From assembly GCF_007109225.1 (NCBI RefSeq), contig NZ_VJZK01000004.1, positions 1 through 64,000 of the forward strand: DNA of 64,000 nucleotides, in the 5' to 3' direction. The notes beneath the pieces were generated by a model that had not been told where the DNA came from, did no database searches, and saw nothing but the letters and a program-made list of their open reading frames with translations. This document shows positions 55,691 through 64,000 of the stretch, in pieces. A program made the position numbers and the translations under genes. The DNA is from Flavobacterium sp. GT3R68 (GTDB lineage: Bacteria; Bacteroidota; Bacteroidia; Flavobacteriales; Flavobacteriaceae). Positions within the stretch are counted from its first letter, which is position 1. Every line of letters begins with the position of its first letter.

Positions 55691-55740
55691 AAGCGCGAAG
55701 TTACATTTTTTTCGCAAAGGAGAAAATTTTAAAGCAAGAG

Positions 55741-56112
55741 CTATTTCGCCAAGAGTAGTCCCAACCAAACGGCAGACAGTCCAAAAATGATGCTTAAGCC
55801 CATATAGATAAAAGCGATTCCCAAATTGTTGTTTTGGTATAACCCTATATTTTCATAACCAAAGGCAGAAAAAGTCGTATATCCGCCGCAAAATCCAGTA
55901 ATCAGAAACCATTTTAAATCCGGATTGGTCATTTGGATTTTTTCGAGTAATCCGACAATCAATCCGATAAGGAAACAGCCTATAACATTGGTAATGAATG
56001 TAGCAAGGGGAAAAGCAGAAGCGTAATATTTATTTACCATAATAGCAGTCAGGTATCTGAATATACTGCCAATAGCGCCGCCAAATCCAATTAACAATAC
56101 GGTTCGCCACAT
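55741..56112 (-). CDS. crcB: Fluoride ion channel CrcB/Fluc
   Basis: A 123-residue membrane protein with four helices. Landmarks: GGAIGSIFRYLTA near the N-terminus, NVIGCFLIGLIVG near 40, and GFCGGYTTFSAFGYE near 73, the pore-lining signature of Fluc channels. Works as a dual-topology dimer to release fluoride from the cytoplasm. No fluoride riboswitch was recognised upstream; it follows exbD by 10 bases and so is probably read from the same transcript. Confidence 0.93.
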   Translation of the reverse strand: MWRTVLLIGFGGAIGSIFRYLTAIMVNKYYASAFPLATFITNVIGCFLIGLIVGLLEKIQMTNPDLKWFLITGFCGGYTTFSAFGYENIGLYQNNNLGIAFIYMGLSIIFGLSAVWLGLLLAK

Positions 56113-56122
56113 TTATCTTTGT

Positions 56123-56515
56123 TTATTTAGAAGTAGCGATGACAAAATTCAGTTTCAATTTTACACCCATTTGCATCAAATCTACCAAATCCTGAACTTT
56201 ATTATCAGCAGGAACCCGAACCACGACAGTTTTGTCATTATTTGCGGTCGTTTTATTATACAAGGCCTGTTCCAATTGGTCAAAGGGAATTTCCTGTTTG
56301 TTGATATAATATAATTTATCTTCGGTAACGGATAGACTGATGTGGTCTTTATTGGTCGTTTCGTTTGTTTTCGCTTTAGGTAATGTCAGCTTAATCACAT
56401 TTGGATTTGCCAGAGTCGAAATAATCAGAAAAAACAAAAACAAAAAGAACATGATATCCGCTAATGACCCAGTTGGGATTTCTGCGTGAAAACGCTTGTT
56501 TCTTTTAATTGCCAT
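56123..56515 (-). CDS. ExbD/TolR family biopolymer transport protein
   Basis: A 130-residue inner-membrane protein with one N-terminal helix (SLADIMFFLFLFFLIISTLA, with the conserved Asp in the pore) and a periplasmic domain (VVVRVPADNKVQDLVDLMQ). Together with the ExbB-like protein it uses proton flow to energise TonB or Tol functions. It overlaps the upstream exbB by 11 bases. Confidence 0.9.
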   Translation of the reverse strand: MAIKRNKRFHAEIPTGSLADIMFFLFLFFLIISTLANPNVIKLTLPKAKTNETTNKDHISLSVTEDKLYYINKQEIPFDQLEQALYNKTTANNDKTVVVRVPADNKVQDLVDLMQMGVKLKLNFVIATSK

Positions 56516-57221
56516 GTGGTTCCTGTATTACATTGATGATGGCCAAAGTCTGTTTTTGAATCTGTAAGGAATAAGCATCAATCATCATATTGAACAAATG
56601 GTAAGCAGAATAAGCGACAACACCGACCACCAATCCGGCGCCGCTACTGATCATTTTTTCGTATAAACCTCCTGAAATAGTCTGGATATTTAAATTCCCT
56701 GTATTTGAAATCGTGTGAAATATTTTGATAACCCCCATAATAGTACCAATAAAACCAAGAATTGGCGCAATCCCTGAAATCAATCCCAAGTGACTCAATC
56801 CTTTTTCCATTTGCGCAATTTCAACGTTCGCGGTACGTTCCATTACCGATTCGATTTCGCTGATTGGTCTTCCAATAATGGAAATTCCGCTTCTTAAAAT
56901 ATTTCCGGAAGCCGTATTTTCACGACTGCAAAGCATAATCGCATTGTCTAATTTTCCGGTTTTCAATTGCATTTTAACGTCATTAACTAGGTTAAGATCC
57001 TGTTTTGTCGCTTTTTTAATGGATAAATAGCGCTCAATAATCACGTAAACACAAAAGAATAAAAGTAAAATAATAGGATAAATCATTACCCCGCCTTTTA
57101 ATAAAAAGTCCAGATATGAAATATTATCAGTAACACTCACATCCATATCAGTGGCAGCAGCGGCCGTATTTGCAATAGTATCAGTAACTGGATTGACTTG
57201 CAATAGAAAATTTAACATCAT
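56505..57221 (-). CDS. MotA/TolQ/ExbB proton channel family protein
   Basis: A 238-residue protein with three main helices (about 38-58, 137-160 and 188-208). The family motif ISGIAPILGFIGTIMGVIKI near residue 148 and GLVVGVVAYSAYHL near 197 are intact. An N-terminal periplasmic segment with TATA-like repeats precedes the first helix. Partner of the adjacent ExbD/TolR; together they probably power TonB-dependent receptors such as the one at 17-20 kb, although several paralogous pairs usually exist. Start could be the first or second ATG. Confidence 0.9.
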   Translation of the reverse strand: MMLNFLLQVNPVTDTIANTAAAATDMDVSVTDNISYLDFLLKGGVMIYPIILLLFFCVYVIIERYLSIKKATKQDLNLVNDVKMQLKTGKLDNAIMLCSRENTASGNILRSGISIIGRPISEIESVMERTANVEIAQMEKGLSHLGLISGIAPILGFIGTIMGVIKIFHTISNTGNLNIQTISGGLYEKMISSGAGLVVGVVAYSAYHLFNMMIDAYSLQIQKQTLAIINVIQEPHGN

Positions 57222-57482
57222 AGAAATTTCTTTTATTTAGTAAGTTGACAAAAGTGCGTATTTTTTTATAAGCTTCCACAAAAATAATGGTTTTTTTGAA
57301 GCTGCAATTTTCATGTAGTAAGAATAACGAAACTTTTTTAAATTAAGTATTGCTTTTTAAAAAACTGCCTAAATCTTTGAGGGTTACTCCATAATTTTGA
57401 TGATGTTACCGCTGCTTTTATTGAAAAATAATAAATTAAAAAATTTTCAAACTTTCCCTTTTTCAATTCCAAATTTTAAAAG

Positions 57483-57490
57483 TATTTTTG
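57483..57490 (+). promoter_or_regulatory. -7 element of guaA, three bases before the ATG
   Basis: TATTTTTG, a match to TAnnTTTG, ends at 57490 and the guaA ATG is at 57494. Transcripts would start at or within a few bases of the ATG, i.e. a leaderless or nearly leaderless mRNA. A clear -33 TTG was not found, so the call is tentative. Confidence 0.4.
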
Positions 57491-57493
57491 CAC

Positions 57494-59023
57494 ATGCAAC
57501 ACAACGTACTTATTTTAGATTTCGGATCGCAATACACACAACTTATTGCGCGAAGAGTTCGCGAATTAAATATATTCTGCGAAATCTTTCCTTTTAATCA
57601 TTTTCCGAGTGATTTATCAAGTTATAAAGCGGTAATTCTTGGCGGAAGCCCATTTTCTGTTCGGGGAGATGATGCGCCACATCCTGATTTGTCTCAAATC
57701 AGAGGAAAATTGCCTGTACTGGCCGTTTGTTACGGAGCGCAATATTTAGCTCATTTTAGTGGTGGAGAAGTAGCGGCTTCTAATACAAGGGAATATGGCA
57801 GGGCCAATTTGTCTTTTATTAAAGAAGATGAAGTGTTTTTTGAAGGCGTTTCTGAGAATTCCCAGGTTTGGATGAGCCATAGCGACAGTGTCAAAGCTTT
57901 ACCGACCAATGGAGTAAAATTAGCAAGCACGCATGATGTGGAATTTGCCGCTTATAGAATTGAGGGTGAAACAACCTACGCCATCCAATACCATCCCGAA
58001 GTTTTTCACTCAACGGATGGAAAGCAGATGCTGGAGAACTTTTTAGTAAAAATTGCTCATGTTCCCCAAAATTTTACACCAAATGCTTTCGTAGAAGAAA
58101 TGGTCGGTGAGTTAAAGGAAAAAGTACAGGATGATAAAGTTGTCCTTGGACTTTCAGGAGGTGTGGATTCAACGGTAGCTGCAGTTTTATTGCATCAGGC
58201 TATTGGGAAAAACCTGTATTGTATTTTTGTAAACAACGGGCTGCTTCGTAAAAATGAATACGAACAAGTATTGGAACAATACAAAGGAATGGGGCTGAAC
58301 GTAAAAGGAGTGGATGCTTCGGCACGCTTTTTGGATGCGTTGGCAGGTATTGAAGACCCGGAATTAAAAAGGAAAGCAATAGGCAGGGTTTTTATTGAAG
58401 TTTTTGATGACGAAGCCCACCGGATTGAGGATGTTAAATGGTTGGCGCAAGGAACCATTTATCCGGATGTAATCGAATCGGTTTCCGTAAAAGGACCATC
58501 GGCGACCATCAAATCACATCACAATGTGGGTGGTTTGCCGGATTATATGAAATTGAAGATTGTTGAACCGCTTCGAATGTTGTTTAAGGATGAAGTTCGT
58601 CGGGTAGGGGCAACATTAGGGATAGATGCTGCGTTGTTAGGAAGGCATCCTTTTCCGGGACCAGGATTATCGATTCGTATTTTGGGCGATATCACTCCCG
58701 AGAAAGTGCAGATCCTGCAAGATGTAGATGCTGTTTTTATTGACGGATTGAAATCATGGGGATTGTATGATAAAGTTTGGCAGGCCGGAGCCATTTTGCT
58801 TCCTGTGAATAGTGTAGGAGTAATGGGTGACGAACGTACGTATGAAAAGGTAGTCGCGCTTCGGGCAGTAGAATCTACTGACGGAATGACTGCGGACTGG
58901 GTACATTTGCCTTACGAGTTTCTGATGAAAGTGTCTAATGATATTATCAATAAAGTAAAAGGTGTCAACAGAGTGGTTTATGATATCAGTTCAAAACCAC
59001 CTGCAACAATAGAATGGGAATAA
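57494..59023 (+). CDS. guaA: GMP synthase (glutamine-hydrolysing)
   Basis: Converts XMP to GMP. From ATG 57494 it has 509 residues (a TTG six bases earlier is unlikely). Domains in order: class I glutamine amidotransferase ([18 protein letters not shown] at the start, catalytic CYGAQ near 78, with HPEVFHS near 168), ATP pyrophosphatase with SGGVDSTV near 220, and the GMP synthase dimerisation domain ([16 protein letters not shown], then PPATIEWE at the end). A LysM protein gene follows 16 bases downstream. Confidence 0.96.
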   Translation: MQHNVLILDFGSQYTQLIARRVRELNIFCEIFPFNHFPSDLSSYKAVILGGSPFSVRGDDAPHPDLSQIRGKLPVLAVCYGAQYLAHFSGGEVAASNTREYGRANLSFIKEDEVFFEGVSENSQVWMSHSDSVKALPTNGVKLASTHDVEFAAYRIEGETTYAIQYHPEVFHSTDGKQMLENFLVKIAHVPQNFTPNAFVEEMVGELKEKVQDDKVVLGLSGGVDSTVAAVLLHQAIGKNLYCIFVNNGLLRKNEYEQVLEQYKGMGLNVKGVDASARFLDALAGIEDPELKRKAIGRVFIEVFDDEAHRIEDVKWLAQGTIYPDVIESVSVKGPSATIKSHHNVGGLPDYMKLKIVEPLRMLFKDEVRRVGATLGIDAALLGRHPFPGPGLSIRILGDITPEKVQILQDVDAVFIDGLKSWGLYDKVWQAGAILLPVNSVGVMGDERTYEKVVALRAVESTDGMTADWVHLPYEFLMKVSNDIINKVKGVNRVVYDISSKPPATIEWE

Positions 59024-59039
59024 TTTTTAAATTATAAAG

Positions 59040-60950
59040 ATGAAGTATTTTTTAGCAGTTTGTGTTACGGTTTTTTTTATCTCTTGCAGTGCTTTTTCAC
59101 AACAAGGAAAATATTTGAAACATACAGTTGTCAAAGGGGAAACAGTAACCCAAATTGCTCAAAAATACCACGTCACGCCTTTTGATATCTACAAACTGAA
59201 CCCGGATTCCAAAAATGGTGTTCAGCCTAATACGGTCTTATTGATTCCTTCGCCAACTTCAAAAGCAAAGGAAAGTGCCTTAAATTCAAAAGCGAAAACC
59301 CATCAGGTTGCCACCAAAGAAACGTGGTACAGCATCGCTAAATTATACAATGTCAGTATTGGTGATTTGGAAGCAGCCAACCCGATTGCTTTGAAAGAAG
59401 GCTTGAAGGTGGGCGGAATGATTACTATTCCAAGTAAAAGCTTGTCAAAATCGCTTGATACGAAAACTGGGAAAGTGGTTTATCATGAGGTATTGGCCAA
59501 GGAAACCAAATTTTCGATAGCCAAAAAATATGGAATAACCATTGAGCAATTGGAAAAACTAAATCCGGATACTGTTGGAGGATTGCCTGTGGGTTATAAA
59601 TTGTTGATAAGCGGAACTCCACCACAAAGCGGAGTTAAAGTCACCAAAATAGAAGAACCTAAAAAAGCAAAAATAGTTGAATATGTCAATTATGAGGTAA
59701 AAGCTAAGGAAACGATGTACAGCCTGACAAAAATGTTCGGTTTAAGTACCGAAGCTTTAGTGGCGATTAATCCGGAATTGACTGATGGAGTTAAGGAAGG
59801 AATGATCTTGAAAATTCCAAACACAGTTTCCATTTCTAAAACCGAAAAAAATGCGATTGCTGATTTATCAAAAAGCATAACCACTCAAAAAAGAAAAGAA
59901 CTGGTTTTATTACTGCCTTTTAATATTTCAAAATTAGAGAGCGACACAATCAATTCAACTGCCGCACGTTTGAAGAAAGATAAGTTTCTGAATATGACGC
60001 TGGATTTCTACGCAGGAGCTTTGATGGCAATCGATTCTGCAAAAACATTAGGGTTAAATATAAATGTCAAAATTCTGGATTCGCAGGAAACTAAAAATTC
60101 ATCGAATGCAGCTTCATTAGTTCAACAATATAAACTGGAAAATGCCGATGCTATTATCGGACCATTCTACCAGACAAATGTGGAAAAAGTTGCCGAATTG
60201 GTCAGTAAAGATAATGTTCCGGTAATTTCTCCTTTATCGAAAGAAACCGTAAAATCATTCCCGAACTTATACCAGTCGATGCCGACAAATGATTTCCTGA
60301 GAACGGCCATGTTTGATTATCTTGAGACGAAAGACGGGAATATCATTGCCGTGATTGCTGCAAAGAAAACAGCAATTAAACAATACATTATTGAAAATCA
60401 GAAAGGGGTCAGATTGACCGGATTGGACAGTAATGGAAATTTTGTAGCGGATAGTTTGAAAAAATTATTGGTGAAGGATAAAGTGAATTACGTTATCATG
60501 GAATCTGAAAAAACAGGAACTATTCTGGCCATTACGAATACATTGTTAAATGCCATGTCTGAATATAGAGTACAATTAGTTATTTTAGAAGCAAATCCAA
60601 CTTTGGATTTCGAGGAAATTCCTTTAAGCCGCCTGACCAAATTGAAAATGCTGTATCCATCATTGATTTGCGACAATGAAACGCCGGAAGCATTGATGTT
60701 TGAAAATGCCTATAAAAGAAAAAATAAAATTTTCCCAAGTCAATTTGCCACCCGTGGATTTGACGTGACTTTTGATACGATGCTGCGGTTGTCGCAAAAT
60801 ACCAGTTTTGCAGAAACCATTGAGAATGTAGCAACAAAGCAAGTAGAAAACAAATTTGATTACAACAAAAAAGTATCTGAAGGATATACCAATAGTGGAG
60901 TTTATATCTTATATTATGATGCGGACTTAACCATAAAAGAAGCCAACTAA
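59040..60950 (+). CDS. Secreted LysM protein with periplasmic-binding-like domain
   Basis: A 636-residue cell-envelope protein. Signal peptide MKYFLAVCVTVFFISC contains a possible lipobox (FISC). Four LysM modules follow (about 27-70, 88-135, 150-195 and 220-262), each marked by phrases such as VVKGETVTQIAQKYHVTP and VLAKETKFSIAKKYGIT. A larger C-terminal region (about 290-630) resembles type I periplasmic binding proteins of amino-acid ABC systems (NADAIIGPFYQTNVEKV, VISPLSKETVKSF). It would bind peptidoglycan through LysM and sense or bind a small ligand. Shares one base with the OsmC start (TAATG). Confidence 0.85.
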   Translation: MKYFLAVCVTVFFISCSAFSQQGKYLKHTVVKGETVTQIAQKYHVTPFDIYKLNPDSKNGVQPNTVLLIPSPTSKAKESALNSKAKTHQVATKETWYSIAKLYNVSIGDLEAANPIALKEGLKVGGMITIPSKSLSKSLDTKTGKVVYHEVLAKETKFSIAKKYGITIEQLEKLNPDTVGGLPVGYKLLISGTPPQSGVKVTKIEEPKKAKIVEYVNYEVKAKETMYSLTKMFGLSTEALVAINPELTDGVKEGMILKIPNTVSISKTEKNAIADLSKSITTQKRKELVLLLPFNISKLESDTINSTAARLKKDKFLNMTLDFYAGALMAIDSAKTLGLNINVKILDSQETKNSSNAASLVQQYKLENADAIIGPFYQTNVEKVAELVSKDNVPVISPLSKETVKSFPNLYQSMPTNDFLRTAMFDYLETKDGNIIAVIAAKKTAIKQYIIENQKGVRLTGLDSNGNFVADSLKKLLVKDKVNYVIMESEKTGTILAITNTLLNAMSEYRVQLVILEANPTLDFEEIPLSRLTKLKMLYPSLICDNETPEALMFENAYKRKNKIFPSQFATRGFDVTFDTMLRLSQNTSFAETIENVATKQVENKFDYNKKVSEGYTNSGVYILYYDADLTIKEAN

Positions 60951-61351
60951 TGACCTCAAAAGTAACGTATTTAGGAGATTTAAGAACATCGTCAATTCAT
61001 ATCCAATCCGGGAGTGAAATTATTTCGGATGCGCCCACAGACAATAATGGAAAAGGGGAAGCATTTTCCCCAACAGATACTGTAGCGAATGCGTTAGCCA
61101 CCTGTATGATGACCATCATGGGAATAAAATCCCGGGATATGAACATAGACCTGAAAGGTTCAACAGCTTCTGTTGTAAAAATTATGCAGGCCGAGCCAAG
61201 GAGAATTGGTGCGATTGAAGTCGTATTTAATATGAGTGTTTCGGCTGACGATAAAAACAAAACCATTCTGGAAAAAGCCGCGATGACATGTCCCGTTTTT
61301 TTGAGCCTGAATCCGGAAATTGACAAGAAGATTACTTTTAACTGGAAATAA
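60950..61351 (+). CDS. OsmC/Ohr family protein
   Basis: A 133-residue thiol-dependent peroxidase-like protein. The two redox cysteines are visible in ALATCMMTIMGIKS near residue 45 and AAMTCPVFLSLNPE near 110, at the usual positions of OsmC. Probably reduces organic hydroperoxides. Its ATG overlaps the LysM stop codon by one base, so translation is coupled; the link between the two functions is unclear. A terminator-like hairpin follows. Confidence 0.88.
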   Translation: MTSKVTYLGDLRTSSIHIQSGSEIISDAPTDNNGKGEAFSPTDTVANALATCMMTIMGIKSRDMNIDLKGSTASVVKIMQAEPRRIGAIEVVFNMSVSADDKNKTILEKAAMTCPVFLSLNPEIDKKITFNWK

Positions 61352-61373
61352 TATAGTTTTATAAGATACTGTT

Positions 61374-61417
61374 AAAGGGTATAGGTTTTAAAAAAGTCTA
61401 TACTCTTTCTCTTTTTC
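61374..61417 (+). terminator. Terminator-like hairpin after OsmC
   Basis: AAAGGGTATAG (61374-61384) pairs with CTATACTCTTT (61398-61408) with one G-U pair, followed by a pyrimidine-rich stretch. Confidence 0.6.
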
Positions 61418-61428
61418 TCACTTTTAAG

Positions 61429-61659
61429 ATGGACAAAAATCAGGAACAGCTCATAAAATTGGCCCATACTAAAATGCCCTTCGGTAAATATGAAGGTTGG
61501 TATCTCATTGATATCCCGGAATATTACATCGTCTGGTATAGCAATAAAGGTTTCCCGAAAGGCGAATTAGGGACGCAGCTTCAACTGATTTATGAGTTAA
61601 AACTGAACGGTTTGGAAGAACTGATCCGCAATATTAAAAAGCGATATCCAAAACGCTGA
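61429..61659 (+). CDS. DUF3820 family small protein
   Basis: A 76-residue soluble protein with the family core KMPFGKYEGWYLIDIPEYYI near residue 15, followed by WYSNKGFPKGELG. I recognise DUF3820; relatives lie in or near nucleases and replication genes, but the function is unknown. It sits between osmC and pyrG, an order common in flavobacteria. Confidence 0.85.
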   Translation: MDKNQEQLIKLAHTKMPFGKYEGWYLIDIPEYYIVWYSNKGFPKGELGTQLQLIYELKLNGLEELIRNIKKRYPKR

Positions 61660-61715
61660 TTAGGCAAATAGGACAGGCAGATTATTAGAATGTTATAAAG
61701 ACGTTATTTTCTTAA

Positions 61716-63413
<1,698 letters not shown>

Positions 63414-63429
63414 AACAGAAAAGAGTACA

Positions 63430-64000
63430 ATGAAAGACAAAAAATTAGACCTAAATTCAATTATAGGTTTTGCGTTAATTTTCGGAATTTTGATTTGGAT
63501 GCTATATCGAAACCAACCTTCTCAAAAAGAAATTGATGCTGAAAAAGCAAAGAAAGAACAAGTAGTCCAAACTGAAAAAGCGAAAACTGCACCAGCAAAA
63601 GAATCGGTTATTGCAGCCATTGATACCACTTCCGGAGATTCATTGCAATTGGCAAAATTGAAAGGGTCATTAGGAAACTTTGCATACTCCGCGACATTAC
63701 CTTCGGCTAAAGAAACGTTTACTACTATTGAAAATAAATTGGTAAGTATTAAAGTAGCCAATAAAGGGGGATACATTGTTGAAGCAAAATTGAAAAATTT
63801 TGAAAGATTCAAAAGAGGTTCGGGCCAAATGGTGGAACTGATAAAAGACAACAATTCCCATCTTAATATCCAGCTTCAGACACAGGACAACCGTACGTTA
63901 AATACAAAAGACTTGTTTTTTGAACCGACCGTGACAAAAGTAGGTGAGAACCAAATTCTTACCATGCGCCTGAAAGCGGGTGCAAATGAGTTTTTGGAAT
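63430..64000 (+). CDS. yidC: Membrane protein insertase YidC (partial, cut by the window end)
   Basis: Inserts proteins into the inner membrane. Only the first 190 codons are in the window: one N-terminal helix (NSIIGFALIFGILIWMLYR), a charged linker (KEIDAEKAKKEQ) and the start of the large periplasmic P1 domain (NKLVSIKVANKGGYIVEAKL). The frame is open to the last base, so this is truncation by the window. It starts 16 bases after pyrG, a common neighbour order in flavobacteria. Confidence 0.88.
   Translation, partial: MKDKKLDLNSIIGFALIFGILIWMLYRNQPSQKEIDAEKAKKEQVVQTEKAKTAPAKESVIAAIDTTSGDSLQLAKLKGSLGNFAYSATLPSAKETFTTIENKLVSIKVANKGGYIVEAKLKNFERFKRGSGQMVELIKDNNSHLNIQLQTQDNRTLNTKDLFFEPTVTKVGENQILTMRLKAGANEFLE

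Noticed and set aside
55691..55768. Longer N-terminus for the DHH phosphoesterase.
   Set aside because: It would overlap the 3' end of crcB and add residues not typical of the family.
56113..56122. Fluoride riboswitch before crcB.
   Set aside because: crcB follows exbD with only ten bases between; no room for the aptamer.

Overview
The window is a 64 kb piece of the chromosome of a Flavobacterium-like member of the Bacteroidota. The evidence is the low G+C sequence, gldI, a PorP/SprF protein next to a giant adhesin with a gliding-type C-terminal domain, a type III glutamine synthetase, imelysin/DUF4856/DUF4197/DUF3810 proteins, and TAnnTTTG -7 elements close to many starts. I saw no tRNA, rRNA, CRISPR array, insertion sequence or prophage. 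Most of the window is ordinary chromosome, with accessory regions mixed in.

Layout: 0-8.4 kb holds a DUF4268 protein, a Nudix CoA pyrophosphatase, a lysophospholipid acyltransferase, an ECF sigma factor with a membrane partner, a secreted alpha/beta hydrolase, a type II NADH dehydrogenase, a cupin and a DUF3810 protein. 8.4-14 kb holds pepD, a lipoprotein esterase, and a redox/heme group (PepSY membrane protein, di-heme peroxidase, outer-membrane protein, small cytochrome c). 14.3-17.4 kb holds prfA, pyrF and a BtuF-like protein. 17.4-23.7 kb is a probable iron-uptake cluster: DUF4856 lipoprotein, imelysin, an HTTM (vitamin K carboxylase-like) membrane protein and a TonB-dependent receptor. 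24-33.3 kb holds a hydrolase, two DUF4197 paralogues, a VOC protein, a frameshifted M61-like peptidase, the fused mutase icmF and two orphan lipoproteins. 33.4-42 kb is a type IX secretion operon: an 1886-residue adhesin with 13 repeats, PorP/SprF, and a PorE-like OmpA protein. 42-51.6 kb holds TerC, glutamine synthetase III, a double-OmpA protein, purM, GNAT and a kinase-less multi-PAS protein. 51.7-57.2 kb holds two cyclophilin-FKBP fusions, gldI, a DHH phosphoesterase, crcB and ExbD/ExbB. 57.5-64 kb holds guaA, a LysM/receptor protein, OsmC, DUF3820, pyrG and the start of yidC.

The most interesting signals lie outside the coding regions. (1) A dispersed palindromic repeat occurs four times between genes, with conserved flanks and a variable hairpin core; one stem pair shows an A-T to G-C covariation. 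(2) The PepSY and peroxidase genes are each preceded by a duplicated promoter of about 75 bp carrying the 15-bp palindrome TATTTAGACTAAATA four bases upstream of the -33 element. A related 21-bp palindrome sits almost identically at the DUF4856/imelysin cluster, suggesting one iron or redox regulon. (3) The PepSY transcript would have a leader of about 180 nt that folds into nested helices with a strand-specific G-U pair. Functional names are from recognition of families in the translated sequences; no database search was run.
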